Positions 30,518 through 39,036 of a stretch of 64,000 bases of DNA are shown piece after piece. This DNA is from Nonomuraea roseoviolacea subsp. carminata (lineage in GTDB: Bacteria > Actinomycetota > Actinomycetes > Streptosporangiales > Streptosporangiaceae), in NCBI RefSeq assembly GCF_024172185.1, contig NZ_JAMZEC010000001.1, positions 5,290,001-5,354,000 on the forward strand. Reading direction: 5' to 3'. Position 1 is the first letter of the stretch. The number at the start of each line of letters is the position of its first letter. The notes below the pieces were generated by a model. The model did no database searches. It was not told the origin of the DNA and saw only the letters and a program-made list of their open reading frames with translations. Both the position numbers and the translations under genes were made by a program.

Positions 30518-32485
30518 TCAGACCAGGCCGCGGCGCTTCAGCAGCGGCTCGATGGACGCCTCACGGCCGCGGAACTCGCGGAAGGCCGTCAGCGGGTCGG
30601 TGGCGCCGCCCCGCGACAGCAGCGTGCGCCGGAAGTGGTCGCCGTTCTCGCGCCTGAGCCCGCCGTTCTCCTTGAACCACTCGACGCTCTCCGCGTCCAG
30701 CACCTCGCTCCAGATGTAGGAGTAGTAGCCGGCGCTGTAGCCGCCCGAGAAGATGTGCGCGAAGTAGTTGGTCCGGTAGCGCGGCCGGACCGGCGGGAAG
30801 GCGATCCCGGCCGCCTCCAGGGCCGCCTGCTCGAACGCCTCGGCGTCGGCCACCTCCTGGCCCGGCTCCAGCTTGTGCCAGGCCCAGTCGAGCAGCGTGG
30901 CCGCGAGGTACTCCACGGTCATGAAGCCCTGGTTGAACTGCTCGGCCGCCTTCATCTTCTCGACCAGCTCGGCCGGCATCGGCTCGCCCGTCTCGTGGTG
31001 GCGCGCGTAGTTGGCCAGCACCTCCGGCCAGGTGACCCACATCTCGTTGACCTGCGACGGGTACTCGACGAAGTCGCGCGGCACGCTGGTGCCGGAGACG
31101 CGCGGGAAGCGCACCTCCGAGAACAGCCCGTGCAGGGCGTGCCCGAACTCGTGGAAGGCCGTGTTGACCTCGTCGTAGGTCAGCAGCGTCGGGCCCGAGG
31201 CGGGCTTGGTGACGTTGAGGTTGTTGACCACGACCGGCTTCTCGCCGAACAGCAGCGACTGGTCGACCAGGTTGTTCATCCACGCGCCGCCGCGCTTGCC
31301 CTCGCGGGCGTACGGGTCGAGCGCGAACAGGCCGAGGGCGCTGCCGTCCTCGTTGAACACCTCGAAGATCCGCACGTCCTCGTGGTAGCCGCGCAGCTCC
31401 GGACGTTCGGTGAACGTGAGGCCGTACAGCAGGGTCGCCGCGTGGAAGACGCCGTCGCGGTAGACGCGGTCGAGCTCGAAGTACGGCCGCATCGCGCTCG
31501 CGTCGAAGTCGTAGCGGGCCTGGCGCACCTTCTCGGAGTAGAACGACCAGTCCCACGGCTCGATCGGGAACCCGGCCTGCTCGGCCAGCGCCTCGGCCTC
31601 CTTGCGGGCGTTGCGCACGGCCGGGCCGACGAGCTGCCCGAGCATCTGCTCGACCGCCTCGACGGTCTTGGCCGTCTGGTCGGCCACCGAGTACGCGGCG
31701 TGGTTCGGGAAGCCCAGCAGCCGGGCCCGCTCGGCGCGCAGCGTCGCCATGCGGACCGCCAGGTCGAAGTTGCCCGGCGCCCGCCCGACGCTCAGCGTGT
31801 AGAGCCGGCGGCGCACGTCGCGGTCGGTGAGCTGGGCCAGGCCCGGCTGGTTGGTGAAGTTCAGCAGCGGCAGGACGTACGTGCCGTCGCGGCGCAGCGA
31901 CGCGATCCGGTCCTCGTCGAACCCGTCGAGCTCCTTGGGGTCGTCCACCACGAGCGCGGACTCGGTGGAGGCGCGCATGAGGTTCTGGGCGAACTCCGTG
32001 GACAGCCGCGCCAGCTCCTCGTTGAGCCCCCTGAGCCGCTCCTGCTCGGCCTCGGACAGGTCGGCGCCGGCCCGGACGAAGTCCTCGCGGTACTTCTCCA
32101 GCAGCCACGCCTCCTCGGGGTCGGCGGTGGCGACCCGCTTGACGCGGGCCCACAGGGCGCGGTTGAGGCGGATGGCGTCGCTGTGCTTCGTCAGCTCGGG
32201 AGAGATCCGCTTCTCGATCTCCATGATCCCGTCGGTCGAGGCGGACGCGGCGACGCTGTAGAACGCCGTGGCCGTCCTGGCGAGCAGCCGGCCGGAGCGT
32301 TCGAGTGCGGCGATCGTGTTGTCGAACGTCGGCGGTTCGGCGCTCCCGGCGATCGCGTCGACCTCGGCCAGTTGCTCGGCCATGCCCCGCTCGAAGGCGG
32401 GCAGGTAGTGCTCCTCGCGGATGTCCGCGAACGGCGGCAACTGGTACGGCAGGGAACTAGGGGCGAACAAGGGGTTCTCAGCCAA
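30518..32485 (-). CDS. dcp: M3-family peptidyl-dipeptidase (Dcp-like)
   Basis: A 655-residue zinc metallopeptidase. The active site is HEFGH (H445, E446, H449) in AFHEFGHALHGLFSEV, with the third ligand Glu in the helix around DFVEYPSQVNEMW. The length, the N-terminal NPLFAPSSLPYQLPPF and the C-terminal ISGGYSAGYYSYIW-like segment (HIFSGGYSAGYYSYIWSEV) match bacterial Dcp/oligopeptidase A proteins, which remove dipeptides from oligopeptides in the cytoplasm. The start is TTG (32485), chosen for a strong GGAGGAG site eight bases upstream. Confidence 0.94.
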   Translation of the reverse strand: MAENPLFAPSSLPYQLPPFADIREEHYLPAFERGMAEQLAEVDAIAGSAEPPTFDNTIAALERSGRLLARTATAFYSVAASASTDGIMEIEKRISPELTKHSDAIRLNRALWARVKRVATADPEEAWLLEKYREDFVRAGADLSEAEQERLRGLNEELARLSTEFAQNLMRASTESALVVDDPKELDGFDEDRIASLRRDGTYVLPLLNFTNQPGLAQLTDRDVRRRLYTLSVGRAPGNFDLAVRMATLRAERARLLGFPNHAAYSVADQTAKTVEAVEQMLGQLVGPAVRNARKEAEALAEQAGFPIEPWDWSFYSEKVRQARYDFDASAMRPYFELDRVYRDGVFHAATLLYGLTFTERPELRGYHEDVRIFEVFNEDGSALGLFALDPYAREGKRGGAWMNNLVDQSLLFGEKPVVVNNLNVTKPASGPTLLTYDEVNTAFHEFGHALHGLFSEVRFPRVSGTSVPRDFVEYPSQVNEMWVTWPEVLANYARHHETGEPMPAELVEKMKAAEQFNQGFMTVEYLAATLLDWAWHKLEPGQEVADAEAFEQAALEAAGIAFPPVRPRYRTNYFAHIFSGGYSAGYYSYIWSEVLDAESVEWFKENGGLRRENGDHFRRTLLSRGGATDPLTAFREFRGREASIEPLLKRRGLV

Positions 32486-32567
32486 CGCTCGGGCTCCTCC
32501 ACATGGTGTTTTGTCCCCCTCAGCTTGGCACGGGGAGGAGCCCGCCGGGCGGCTCGGGGGAATCGTT

Positions 32568-32596
32568 TTGGTCTTCTCCCCAAGCTGGGCTATTCT
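32568..32596 (+). promoter_or_regulatory. tRNA-Gln promoter
   Basis: TTGGTC (32568-32573) and TATTCT (32591-32596) with exactly 17 bases between, ending 40 bases before the tRNA. Confidence 0.72.
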
Positions 32597-32636
32597 TTCG
32601 GACGTCGCCGAACGCGCCCCACGGGGCTCGGAGCGG

Positions 32637-32708
32637 TGGGGTATGGTGTAATTGGCAGCACGACTGATTCTGGTTCAGTTAGTCTAGGTTCGAGTCCTGG
32701 TACCCCAG
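32637..32708 (+). tRNA. tRNA-Gln (anticodon CTG)
   Basis: A full cloverleaf: acceptor TGGGGTA with TACCCCA, D arm GTG...CAC, anticodon stem ACTGA/TCAGT around TTCTGGT, T arm CTAGG-TTCGAGT-CCTGG, discriminator G. CCA is not encoded. The anticodon CTG reads CAG codons. Confidence 0.96.
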
Positions 32709-32749
32709 CAGTGAGCAGCGGATGTCTCGGAAACCGAGGCGTCCGTTTT

Positions 32750-33619
32750 TCATTTCGCCAGCCGATCCAGAATGTCGCTGATCTGCCGGTACACCGCCGC
32801 CGTCGGCGCGTGGGTAGCCTCCACCGTGTGCACGTCGAACGGATTGCCCGGGGTCGCCGCGTCGGCCTCCCTGATCATCCGATCCTGCAGCGCCGGCGGG
32901 ATCGTCCGGTCCCGCGCGTGCCTGATGTAGGTGCGCGGCACCCGTCCCCACGCCTCCGCGCGGCCACGCGCGTCACCGCCCGACACCAGCAGGCTCTCGT
33001 CGGGCAGCAGCCCGTTCACCATCGCGAGGAACTCCCCGTCGCTCGCGTCGGCCATGTACGCCTCCTTGGCCGCGTCCAGGAACACCGGGTCGGCCGAGCG
33101 CCAGTTGACCCGGATCGCGCCGATCTCCCGAGGGTCGCCGACCAGCCCGCCCAGCACGCTGGAGGCCAGGCTGCCCGCCGCCTCGGGGGTGCCCAGGTAG
33201 TCCGCCGGCGAGCGCAGGGCCGTGCAGCAGAACGCGGCGTCGTACACCAGCCGGTCGATCAGTCCGGGCACCTCGTCGGCGGCCCTGGTGATGGCCGCGC
33301 CGCCCAGACTGCCGCCCACCAGGATCACCGGACCGTGCTCCGCGACGCGGCGCACGACGTCCACGGTGGCCGCGACGTGGTCGTCCAGCGTCACGGCCGA
33401 CACCGGGGAGGGCAGGGCAGCCAGCGCCGCCAGGTCCTGGGGCGCCTGGTAGGCGCGGTGGAACTGCTCGGCGGCGCCGTGCCCGGGAAGCTGGACGCCG
33501 ACCGTCCGGTGGCCGCGCAGGGTCAGCTCGGGGTCCTGCGAGGCGGTGCCGTTCGCGCCCGTCACGAAGACGAACGTGGTGACCCGGCGCGGCCGGGCGG
33601 TCTCGGTCTGTTCGCTCAT
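32750..33619 (-). CDS. alpha/beta hydrolase
   Basis: A 289-residue hydrolase fold protein. FVFVTGANGTASQDPEL opens the core, GHRTVGVQLPGHG is the oxyanion-side strand, LVGGSLGGAAITRAAD contains the nucleophile elbow G-S-L-G-G, and THAPTAAVY near the end supplies the catalytic His. The ATG at 33619 was preferred over an upstream codon because it begins MSEQTETARPRRVTTFVFV with a normal N-terminus. No substrate can be named; context gives none. Confidence 0.85.
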   Translation of the reverse strand: MSEQTETARPRRVTTFVFVTGANGTASQDPELTLRGHRTVGVQLPGHGAAEQFHRAYQAPQDLAALAALPSPVSAVTLDDHVAATVDVVRRVAEHGPVILVGGSLGGAAITRAADEVPGLIDRLVYDAAFCCTALRSPADYLGTPEAAGSLASSVLGGLVGDPREIGAIRVNWRSADPVFLDAAKEAYMADASDGEFLAMVNGLLPDESLLVSGGDARGRAEAWGRVPRTYIRHARDRTIPPALQDRMIREADAATPGNPFDVHTVEATHAPTAAVYRQISDILDRLAK

Positions 33620-33729
33620 GTGACGATGCTCTCCCGGGGCGGAGGGGGCGCACATCGCCCGGGCGGCTCGTCGTCCGGTGGAGGCCCGGCATCCACCGAT
33701 CGGTTGACCCGCGAGGGCGGGCCGCGCTC

Positions 33730-35133
33730 GTGAAGGAGGCCGTCCCGACCGCTTCCGCTTCCGCTTCCGTGAGAGGAGAGCCGGAGGCGCGCGAGCGGCT
33801 CGTGCACGTGGCGCTCGCGTACGGCCTGCTCGTCGTCTCCACGGCGGCCGCCGCGCTGACCGGGGACGCCGGGGGAGCGCAGGGCGCCGGCGATGCGGCC
33901 ACCACGGGGCACTCCGGCGACCCGGGGAACGTCGTGCTCGCGGTGGCGCCCTGGCTCGCTCCGGTGCCCTGGCCGGCCGTGGCGGGGCTGACGGCCCTCT
34001 GGCTGGCGCCGCTCCCGTGGTCGTACGCGCGCCGCCACGACGCGCCCGCGCTCGCCGCCGCGCACTACGCCGGGTTCCTCGCCCTCGCCGGGATCCTGGC
34101 CGCGCGCCACCCCGCCTTCACCCTGCTCGCCTCCGCCGGATACCCGCTGGCCGTCGCCCTGCTGCCGACCCGGCTGGTCATCGCCGGGATGACGCTCACC
34201 GCCGCCGTGATCGTCGCCGCCCAGGCCGGGGCGGGCGACCCCGCGGGGCTGCTCACCGTGATCGCCGGCATCGCCGTCCCGCTGGTGGCCGCCGGCTGGT
34301 ACGTCAGCGCCGAGAGCGACCGGCGCCGCCGCCTCATCGGCGAGCTGCGCGCCGCCCTGGCCGAGAACGCCGACCTGCACGCCCGGCTCCTCGGCCAGGC
34401 CAGGCACGCGGGCGTGCTCGACGAGCGGCAACGGGTCGCGGGCGAGATCCACGACACGGTCGCCCAGGACCTCGTCGCGCTGATCGGTCAGCTCGACGCC
34501 GCCGGCCGCGCCGACCTGGCCGGCCATGACGCCGACCGCCGGCGCCGCCTCGCCCACGCCTCCGAGCTGGCCCGGCGCGGGCTGAGCGAGACGCGCCGGG
34601 CGGTGAGCGCGCTGCGCCCCGGACTGCTGGAGGACTCCCGGCTGCCCGACGCGATCGGCCGCCTGGCGGACGACTGGAACCGCGCCGCGCGCGCCGAGCT
34701 GAGGTTCGAGCTGACCGGCACGCCGGTGGCGCTGGCCTCCGGCGTGGAGGACACGCTGCTGCGGGTGGCCCAGGAGGCGCTGGCCAACGTCGCGAAGCAC
34801 GCCGAGGCCACCAGAACGGTCCTGACGCTCTCGTACGAGGACGACACGGTGATGCTGGACGTCCGAGACGACGGGACCGGCTTCGACCCGCAGGCGGCCA
34901 CTGACGGCTTCGGGCTGGACGGGATGAGGCGGCGGGTGCGGGGCGTCGGCGGGACCCTGGAGATCGAGTCGGGAGCGGGGGAGGGCACGGCCGTCGCGGT
35001 GACCGTTCCGGCCCTGCCCGCGGCGCCCGGCCAAGCGACGCGTACGGGGGACGAGGCGGCGGGCGGCGCGGGAGACAGGGCCGGAGACGAGGCTGGAGAG
35101 GGAGCGGGAGGGGAGGCGTGGAGCGAGGCATGA
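33730..35133 (+). CDS. NarL-type sensor histidine kinase
   Basis: A 467-residue membrane kinase. Five or six hydrophobic segments (about residues 25-190) form the sensor; a short coiled coil precedes the HisKA_3 motif GEIHDTVAQDL with phospho-acceptor H241; the ATPase domain contains the N-box AQEALANVAKHA and G-boxes DVRDDGTGFD and GFGLDGMRRR. A Gly/Ala/Glu-rich tail of about 40 residues follows. GTG start at 33730. The stop overlaps the response regulator start (ATGA), so the pair is coupled. Signal unknown. Confidence 0.92.
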   Translation: MKEAVPTASASASVRGEPEARERLVHVALAYGLLVVSTAAAALTGDAGGAQGAGDAATTGHSGDPGNVVLAVAPWLAPVPWPAVAGLTALWLAPLPWSYARRHDAPALAAAHYAGFLALAGILAARHPAFTLLASAGYPLAVALLPTRLVIAGMTLTAAVIVAAQAGAGDPAGLLTVIAGIAVPLVAAGWYVSAESDRRRRLIGELRAALAENADLHARLLGQARHAGVLDERQRVAGEIHDTVAQDLVALIGQLDAAGRADLAGHDADRRRRLAHASELARRGLSETRRAVSALRPGLLEDSRLPDAIGRLADDWNRAARAELRFELTGTPVALASGVEDTLLRVAQEALANVAKHAEATRTVLTLSYEDDTVMLDVRDDGTGFDPQAATDGFGLDGMRRRVRGVGGTLEIESGAGEGTAVAVTVPALPAAPGQATRTGDEAAGGAGDRAGDEAGEGAGGEAWSEA

Positions 35134-35747
35134 GGCTGCTCCTGGTGGACGACCACCCGATCGTGCGCGACGGCCTGCGCGTGGCGCTGGACGCGGAGCC
35201 GGACCTGGAGGTCGTGGGGGAGGCGTCCGACGGGGCCGAAGCGGTCAGGCTGGCGGCCGAGCTGACCCCCGGCCTCGTCCTCCTGGACCTGCGCATGCCC
35301 GGCATGGACGGCGTCACCGCCATCCGCCGGCTACGGGCGCTCGGCCCGGCGGCGCCGCGGGTGCTGGTGCTGACCACGTTCGACACGGACGTGCTGAGCG
35401 CGCTGGAGGCGGGCGCGGCGGGCTACCTGCTGAAGGACGCCCCGGCGCACGAGCTGGTGCGCGCGGTCCGCGCCGCCGTCCGCGGCGAGACGGTCCTCGC
35501 GCCCGCCGTCGTGGGCCGCCTCGCCGAGCAGGTGCGCAGGCCAGCGCGGGGCGCGCTGAGCCCCCGTGAGCTGGAGGTGCTGCGGCTCGTGGCGGGCGGG
35601 GCGACCAACCAGCAGGCCGCCGCGCGGCTGTTCATCAGCCAGGCCAGCGTCAAGACCCACCTCCTGCACGTCTACGCCAAGCTCGACGTCCACGACCGCG
35701 CGGCCGCCGTGGCGGAGGCCTACCGCCGCGGCCTGCTGACCCCCTAG
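35130..35747 (+). CDS. NarL/FixJ response regulator with LuxR-type HTH
   Basis: A 205-residue response regulator. The receiver domain shows the acidic pair in LLLVDDHPIVRDGL, phospho-acceptor D53 in LLDLRMPGMDG and the conserved Lys in GYLLKDAPAHEL. The LuxR-type DNA-binding domain is LSPRELEVLRLVAGGATNQQ followed by ASVKTHLLHVYAKLDV. ATG at 35130 overlaps the kinase stop; a GTG four codons earlier is possible. Target genes are not evident from the neighbourhood. Confidence 0.94.
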   Translation: MRLLLVDDHPIVRDGLRVALDAEPDLEVVGEASDGAEAVRLAAELTPGLVLLDLRMPGMDGVTAIRRLRALGPAAPRVLVLTTFDTDVLSALEAGAAGYLLKDAPAHELVRAVRAAVRGETVLAPAVVGRLAEQVRRPARGALSPRELEVLRLVAGGATNQQAAARLFISQASVKTHLLHVYAKLDVHDRAAAVAEAYRRGLLTP

Positions 35748-35822
35748 CCGCGCTCCCCACCGCATGGCGGCCGGTCGACCGCGTCACGATCTACCGCCCC
35801 GCTCCACGCGCCTGATCGCGGT

Positions 35823-35852
35823 TTGGTTGTGGTCTCGGAGGTGCGGTAGAGT
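35823..35852 (+). promoter_or_regulatory. promoter of the tRNA-Glu pair
   Basis: TTGGTT (35823-35828) and TAGAGT (35847-35852), 18 bases apart, 45 bases before the first tRNA. Confidence 0.65.
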
Positions 35853-35896
35853 TACGTCCGTCGCCGGGGCAGCCCGGCGGATTGCTTGTGGGACGC

Positions 35897-35972
35897 GGTC
35901 CCGTCGTCTAGTGGCCCAGGACGCCGCCCTCTCAAGGCGGTAGCGCCGGTTCGAATCCGGTCGGGACTACCA
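35897..35972 (+). tRNA. tRNA-Glu (anticodon CTC), copy 1 with encoded CCA
   Basis: Cloverleaf with anticodon stem CCGCC/GGCGG around CTCTCAA (anticodon CTC), T arm GCCGG-TTCGAAT-CCGGT, acceptor GGTCCCG/CGGGACT, discriminator A at 35969 and CCA at 35970-35972. Identical to copy 2 over the mature 73 bases. Confidence 0.95.
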
Positions 35973-35994
35973 CAGTCGCACAAGTACAACTGAA

Positions 35995-36067
35995 GGTCCC
36001 GTCGTCTAGTGGCCCAGGACGCCGCCCTCTCAAGGCGGTAGCGCCGGTTCGAATCCGGTCGGGACTA
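35995..36067 (+). tRNA. tRNA-Glu (anticodon CTC), copy 2 without CCA
   Basis: An exact 98-base-shifted duplicate of copy 1 over the mature sequence; after discriminator A (36067) the genome reads CGT, so CCA must be added enzymatically. Only 22 bases separate the copies, so they are co-transcribed. Confidence 0.95.
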
Positions 36068-36081
36068 CGTTCTCTCTCCCA

Positions 36082-36116
36082 ACGCCCCGCGCGCTTCCGC
36101 GCCGGGGCGTTTTTCG
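36082..36116 (+). terminator. Rho-independent terminator of the tRNA-Glu operon
   Basis: ACGCCCCG (36082-36089) with CGGGGCGT (36103-36110), an inner GCGC/GCGC stem around TTCC, followed by TTTTCG. Confidence 0.88.
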
Positions 36117-36184
36117 TGTTCCCGTTCGATACGGCTTTACGATTTCCCGTTACAATCAGTACTCGACTGATAACGTACAGCGAT

Positions 36185-37036
36185 GTGCCATCCATCATCC
36201 ATGACACGCTGAACGCGCTCTTCAGGAGCCGCCCGGCGTTCGCTGTCGAGATCCTTCAGCGGATCTACGACCCCGACCTCTCGACGGACACCTACGTCGA
36301 GGTCACCTCCGGCGAGTTCAACGACCGGCACTTGCGTGACTTCTACGCCGACACGGTGATCACCCTCGGGCCACCGAAGAGTCCCGAGCTGGCTATCGTC
36401 GTCGAGGTCCAGCTGAACCCCGTCGAGGAGAAGCGGCTCGCCTGGGCCCGCTACGCAGCCTCCCTGTGGCTGCGGCTCGACTGCCCGGTCGTCGTGCTCG
36501 CCGTGTGTGCGACGGACAAAGTGGCGGCCTGGGCCGCCGCGCCGATCGTCACGAAGCTGCCGGGCTACTCGTTGACGCCTCTCGTCATGGGGCCGGACCA
36601 GGTGCCGGCCATCACCGACCCCGTCGAAGCCGCCGCATGCATGGAACTGGCCACAGTATCCGTGATGATCCACGGCCAGAGCCGCCCCGTCGTGGAGGCG
36701 TTCGTCGCCGCGTTGGCGAAGGTCGGCGGCGAACACGCTCCGCAGTACTATGAATACGCTTATGACCTCGCCTCTGTGGGCGTGAAGCAGAACCTGGAGG
36801 AGATCATGTCGTCAACGGCGTGGCCGGTCTACAGTCCCTTCGCTCGTGAGCACTTCGGCAAGGGTAAGGCGGAGGGCGAGATCGAGGCCCTGATCACCTT
36901 TCTGGAGGCGCGCGGCCTCACCTTGACCGAGCAGGCCAGGCTGCGCATCGCCGGCTGCACCGATCTCGCCCAGATCCAGGAGTGGATCCGCCGGGCCGCC
37001 ACCGCCGACTCCCTCGACGACGTCCTCGCTCCCTAG
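36185..37036 (+). CDS. Rpn/PD-(D/E)XK nuclease-fold family protein
   Basis: About 283 residues from GTG at 36185. The N-terminal half resembles the actinobacterial Rpn-like (transposase_31/PD-(D/E)XK) group: FRSRPAFAVEIL, then YADTVITLG and AIVVEVQLNPVEEKRLAW, which holds the Asp and Glu-x-Gln of the nuclease core, then WARYAASLWLRLDCPVVVLAVC. The C-terminus carries the typical FGKGKAEGEIEAL linker and a helical LRIAGCTDLAQIQEWI motif. Family members are multi-copy in these genomes and often near mobile DNA; activity is unproven. An in-frame GTG at 36116 would add 23 residues but lies in the terminator tail. Confidence 0.75.
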   Translation: MPSIIHDTLNALFRSRPAFAVEILQRIYDPDLSTDTYVEVTSGEFNDRHLRDFYADTVITLGPPKSPELAIVVEVQLNPVEEKRLAWARYAASLWLRLDCPVVVLAVCATDKVAAWAAAPIVTKLPGYSLTPLVMGPDQVPAITDPVEAAACMELATVSVMIHGQSRPVVEAFVAALAKVGGEHAPQYYEYAYDLASVGVKQNLEEIMSSTAWPVYSPFAREHFGKGKAEGEIEALITFLEARGLTLTEQARLRIAGCTDLAQIQEWIRRAATADSLDDVLAP

Positions 37037-37056
37037 GCAGGACCACAAACCGAGAA

Positions 37057-37100
37057 CCGCTGTGCCCCGAGCCGCGAAAGGCGGTCACGGGGCACAGCGG
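37057..37100. terminator. bidirectional hairpin terminator
   Basis: A perfect 13-base stem (CCGCTGTGCCCCG at 37057-37069, complement at 37088-37100) enclosing an 18-base loop that can itself fold, between convergent genes. Confidence 0.7.
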
Positions 37101-37113
37101 CGCAAGCGGACGG

Positions 37114-38844
37114 CTACTGGTGCGAGCGGGCCTTGAACAGTGCCCGGCGGGCCGCCTTGGCGACCTGCTTGTCCGGGTGCACCTGGGAGATCAGGTCCAG
37201 CAGCTCCTCCACGTGAGCGTGCGGGATCTTCCAGATCACTTCCAGCAGGTTGTTGAGCAGGTCCGGGCCGATGTCGCGCAGGCTGCTGACGAACTCCGAG
37301 CGGCCCAGTCCGGCGGAGATGGTCCACATGTCCAGGATCAGCCAGTGGGTGTCGTCCTGGGTCGGCTCGGGCGCCCCCTCGACCCCGAGCTGGCTCAGGT
37401 GCGTGGCCGCGTACGGGCGCAGCGACGGCTCCTTCAGCGCCGCCTGCCAGGCCGGTACGGCGTCCTCGCCGAGCGTGCCCACCACGCTGGCGGCCTGGAC
37501 GCGGATGAGCGCGTCGCTCTCGTCCTCGGCCGCCGCCTCCAGCAGTTCCTCGGCCGCCCGGCCCGGCTCGCGCAGCCGCATCCAGGCGGCGAACTCGGCG
37601 TCGGCCTCCTCCTCGGGCAGCTCGGCGCTGAGCGCGAGCAGCTCGTGGGCGCTCATCGACTCGATGGCGGGCCGGGCGTCGATCTCGATGTCGGCGTCGT
37701 CCACGAGGTGGATGACGCCCTCGGTGCCGAGCGCCGTCAGGCTGAGCGTCCCGCCGGCCCCCGATGACGCGTCCAGGGCGACCATGCCGTAGCCGGTGAG
37801 CCACTCGACGGCCGTGGCCAGCGGGTCGCCGGCGGCCTCCCACGCGTCGGAGCCGAGCTCGTCGAGCTCGGCGGCGGCGTCGGCGAGCTCCTGGCGCAGG
37901 CCGTCGAGCTCGCGCGAGCCGCCGGCCAGCAGCAGCCGCACCAGCACGCCCCGGGTGAGCCCCGCGAGGGCCATGGTCAGGTCGTCGTCGGGCAGCTCGG
38001 GGTCGCCGTAGTCGATCGAGTGGAGGCCGAGCATCCAGGCGTCGAGCACGTCCTCGTCGTCGTCGAACGGCCACTCGGACGTGTCGTCCTGCACGGCCAC
38101 CGTGTTGCCCTCGCCCGGCTCAAGGAACTCCAGGTCGACGGCGAGGTTCCAGACGTTCCAGAGCTGGGGGACGGCCTCGGCGAGGGAGCCCTCGGTCTCC
38201 GGTCTGGGCAGGCCGACGGCGGCCAGCGCCTCCTCGACCTCGGCGTCGGACAGCAGGGTGTCCTCGCCGACGCGGCGGCCGGAGCCGACCCACACGGCCA
38301 GGTCGCGGGCCTTGGCGATCAGCGGCGCCTGGCGGGCGGCGGCTGCCAGCTCGGCGTCGGGGCGCAGCCGGATCGTGGGCAGGTCGGCGAGCTGGTCCGC
38401 GAACGGCTCGAAATCACCCAGATCGCTGGTCTCCTCCTCGCCCTCGTCGTCGCCCTCGGCGTCGTCGAGGAGCTCCTCCATCAGCTCGACGAACTCGTCC
38501 TCGACGTCGTCGAGCTCCTCCCGCAGGCCGTCCAGGGAGTCGGAGCCCTTGGTCAGCCTCCCGGTCTGGGAGAGGAAGGTGAGGTACGCGTCCACGGCCG
38601 GCAGCATGCCGTCGGCCGCGGAGTCGGGGTCCTCCACGACCTTCGGCATGCGGTCCAGGAGCAGGTTGCGCAGGTCGGCGCGCTTCCACGTGCCGAGGTC
38701 GCTGGAGAAGGCGAGACGGTGCCACAGGGCGGCGGGCCCGACGAGCTCGGGGTCGCTGTCGGGCGCGTTGACCCGCGCCCACATGATGAACTCTTCGAGC
38801 AGGGGTCGCAGCTCAGTGGCGGCTACCTCGATGCGATCTGTCAC
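37114..38844 (-). CDS. large acidic protein of unknown function, HEAT-like C-terminus
   Basis: A 576-residue soluble protein, very acidic, with an Asp/Glu-rich linker near residues 115-145 (DDVEDEFVELMEELLDDAEG). The middle part resembles a winged-helix or a helical bundle (LSLTALGTEGVIHLV near residue 375); the C-terminal third has repeated helical units (IRVQAASVVGTLGEDAVPAW, LRPYAATHLSQLGVEG, LLDLISQVHPDKQVAKAARR) that look HEAT-like. No enzyme motif, signal peptide or membrane helix is visible. I do not recognise a named family. It stands alone, transcribed towards the Rpn-like gene. Confidence 0.75.
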   Translation of the reverse strand: MTDRIEVAATELRPLLEEFIMWARVNAPDSDPELVGPAALWHRLAFSSDLGTWKRADLRNLLLDRMPKVVEDPDSAADGMLPAVDAYLTFLSQTGRLTKGSDSLDGLREELDDVEDEFVELMEELLDDAEGDDEGEEETSDLGDFEPFADQLADLPTIRLRPDAELAAAARQAPLIAKARDLAVWVGSGRRVGEDTLLSDAEVEEALAAVGLPRPETEGSLAEAVPQLWNVWNLAVDLEFLEPGEGNTVAVQDDTSEWPFDDDEDVLDAWMLGLHSIDYGDPELPDDDLTMALAGLTRGVLVRLLLAGGSRELDGLRQELADAAAELDELGSDAWEAAGDPLATAVEWLTGYGMVALDASSGAGGTLSLTALGTEGVIHLVDDADIEIDARPAIESMSAHELLALSAELPEEEADAEFAAWMRLREPGRAAEELLEAAAEDESDALIRVQAASVVGTLGEDAVPAWQAALKEPSLRPYAATHLSQLGVEGAPEPTQDDTHWLILDMWTISAGLGRSEFVSSLRDIGPDLLNNLLEVIWKIPHAHVEELLDLISQVHPDKQVAKAARRALFKARSHQ

Positions 38845-38900
38845 GCACTCAGGCTAGTGCGCCGACGGCGCGCTCGGCCCCCCAAATCCGTGCTTTTGCC

Positions 38901-39036
38901 GATCATGACGTGCGGCGTCTCGTGATCACGACACCGGCCGGGCCGTGGCGGGCGCCCCGATCACGACGCCGGCCGGGTTCGGCGTGTGCCCCGATCACGA
39001 CGCCGGCCGGGCCTCGGCGCGTGTCCCGATCACGAC
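38901..39036. repeat. about 35-bp direct repeats at the 3' end of ndgR
   Basis: GATCACGAC recurs at 38924, 38959, 38993 and 39028 (spacing 35, 34, 35), each of the first three followed by (G/A)CCGGCCGGG; a degenerate copy GATCATGAC lies at 38901. The last copy contains the ndgR stop codon, so the array begins exactly at the gene end. Not coding. Confidence 0.85.

Noticed and set aside
30446..33733. A 1,095-codon open frame on the plus strand
   Set aside because: It runs antisense to the dipeptidyl carboxypeptidase and hydrolase genes, crosses the tRNA-Gln gene, and its protein has no domain, only Arg/Val/Gly-rich composition caused by G/C-rich codons on the other strand.
38901..39036. Possible CRISPR-like array of regularly spaced repeats
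   Set aside because: The spacers are themselves similar and G/C-rich, the unit is only 35 bases in total with a 9-base core, and no cas gene is near.
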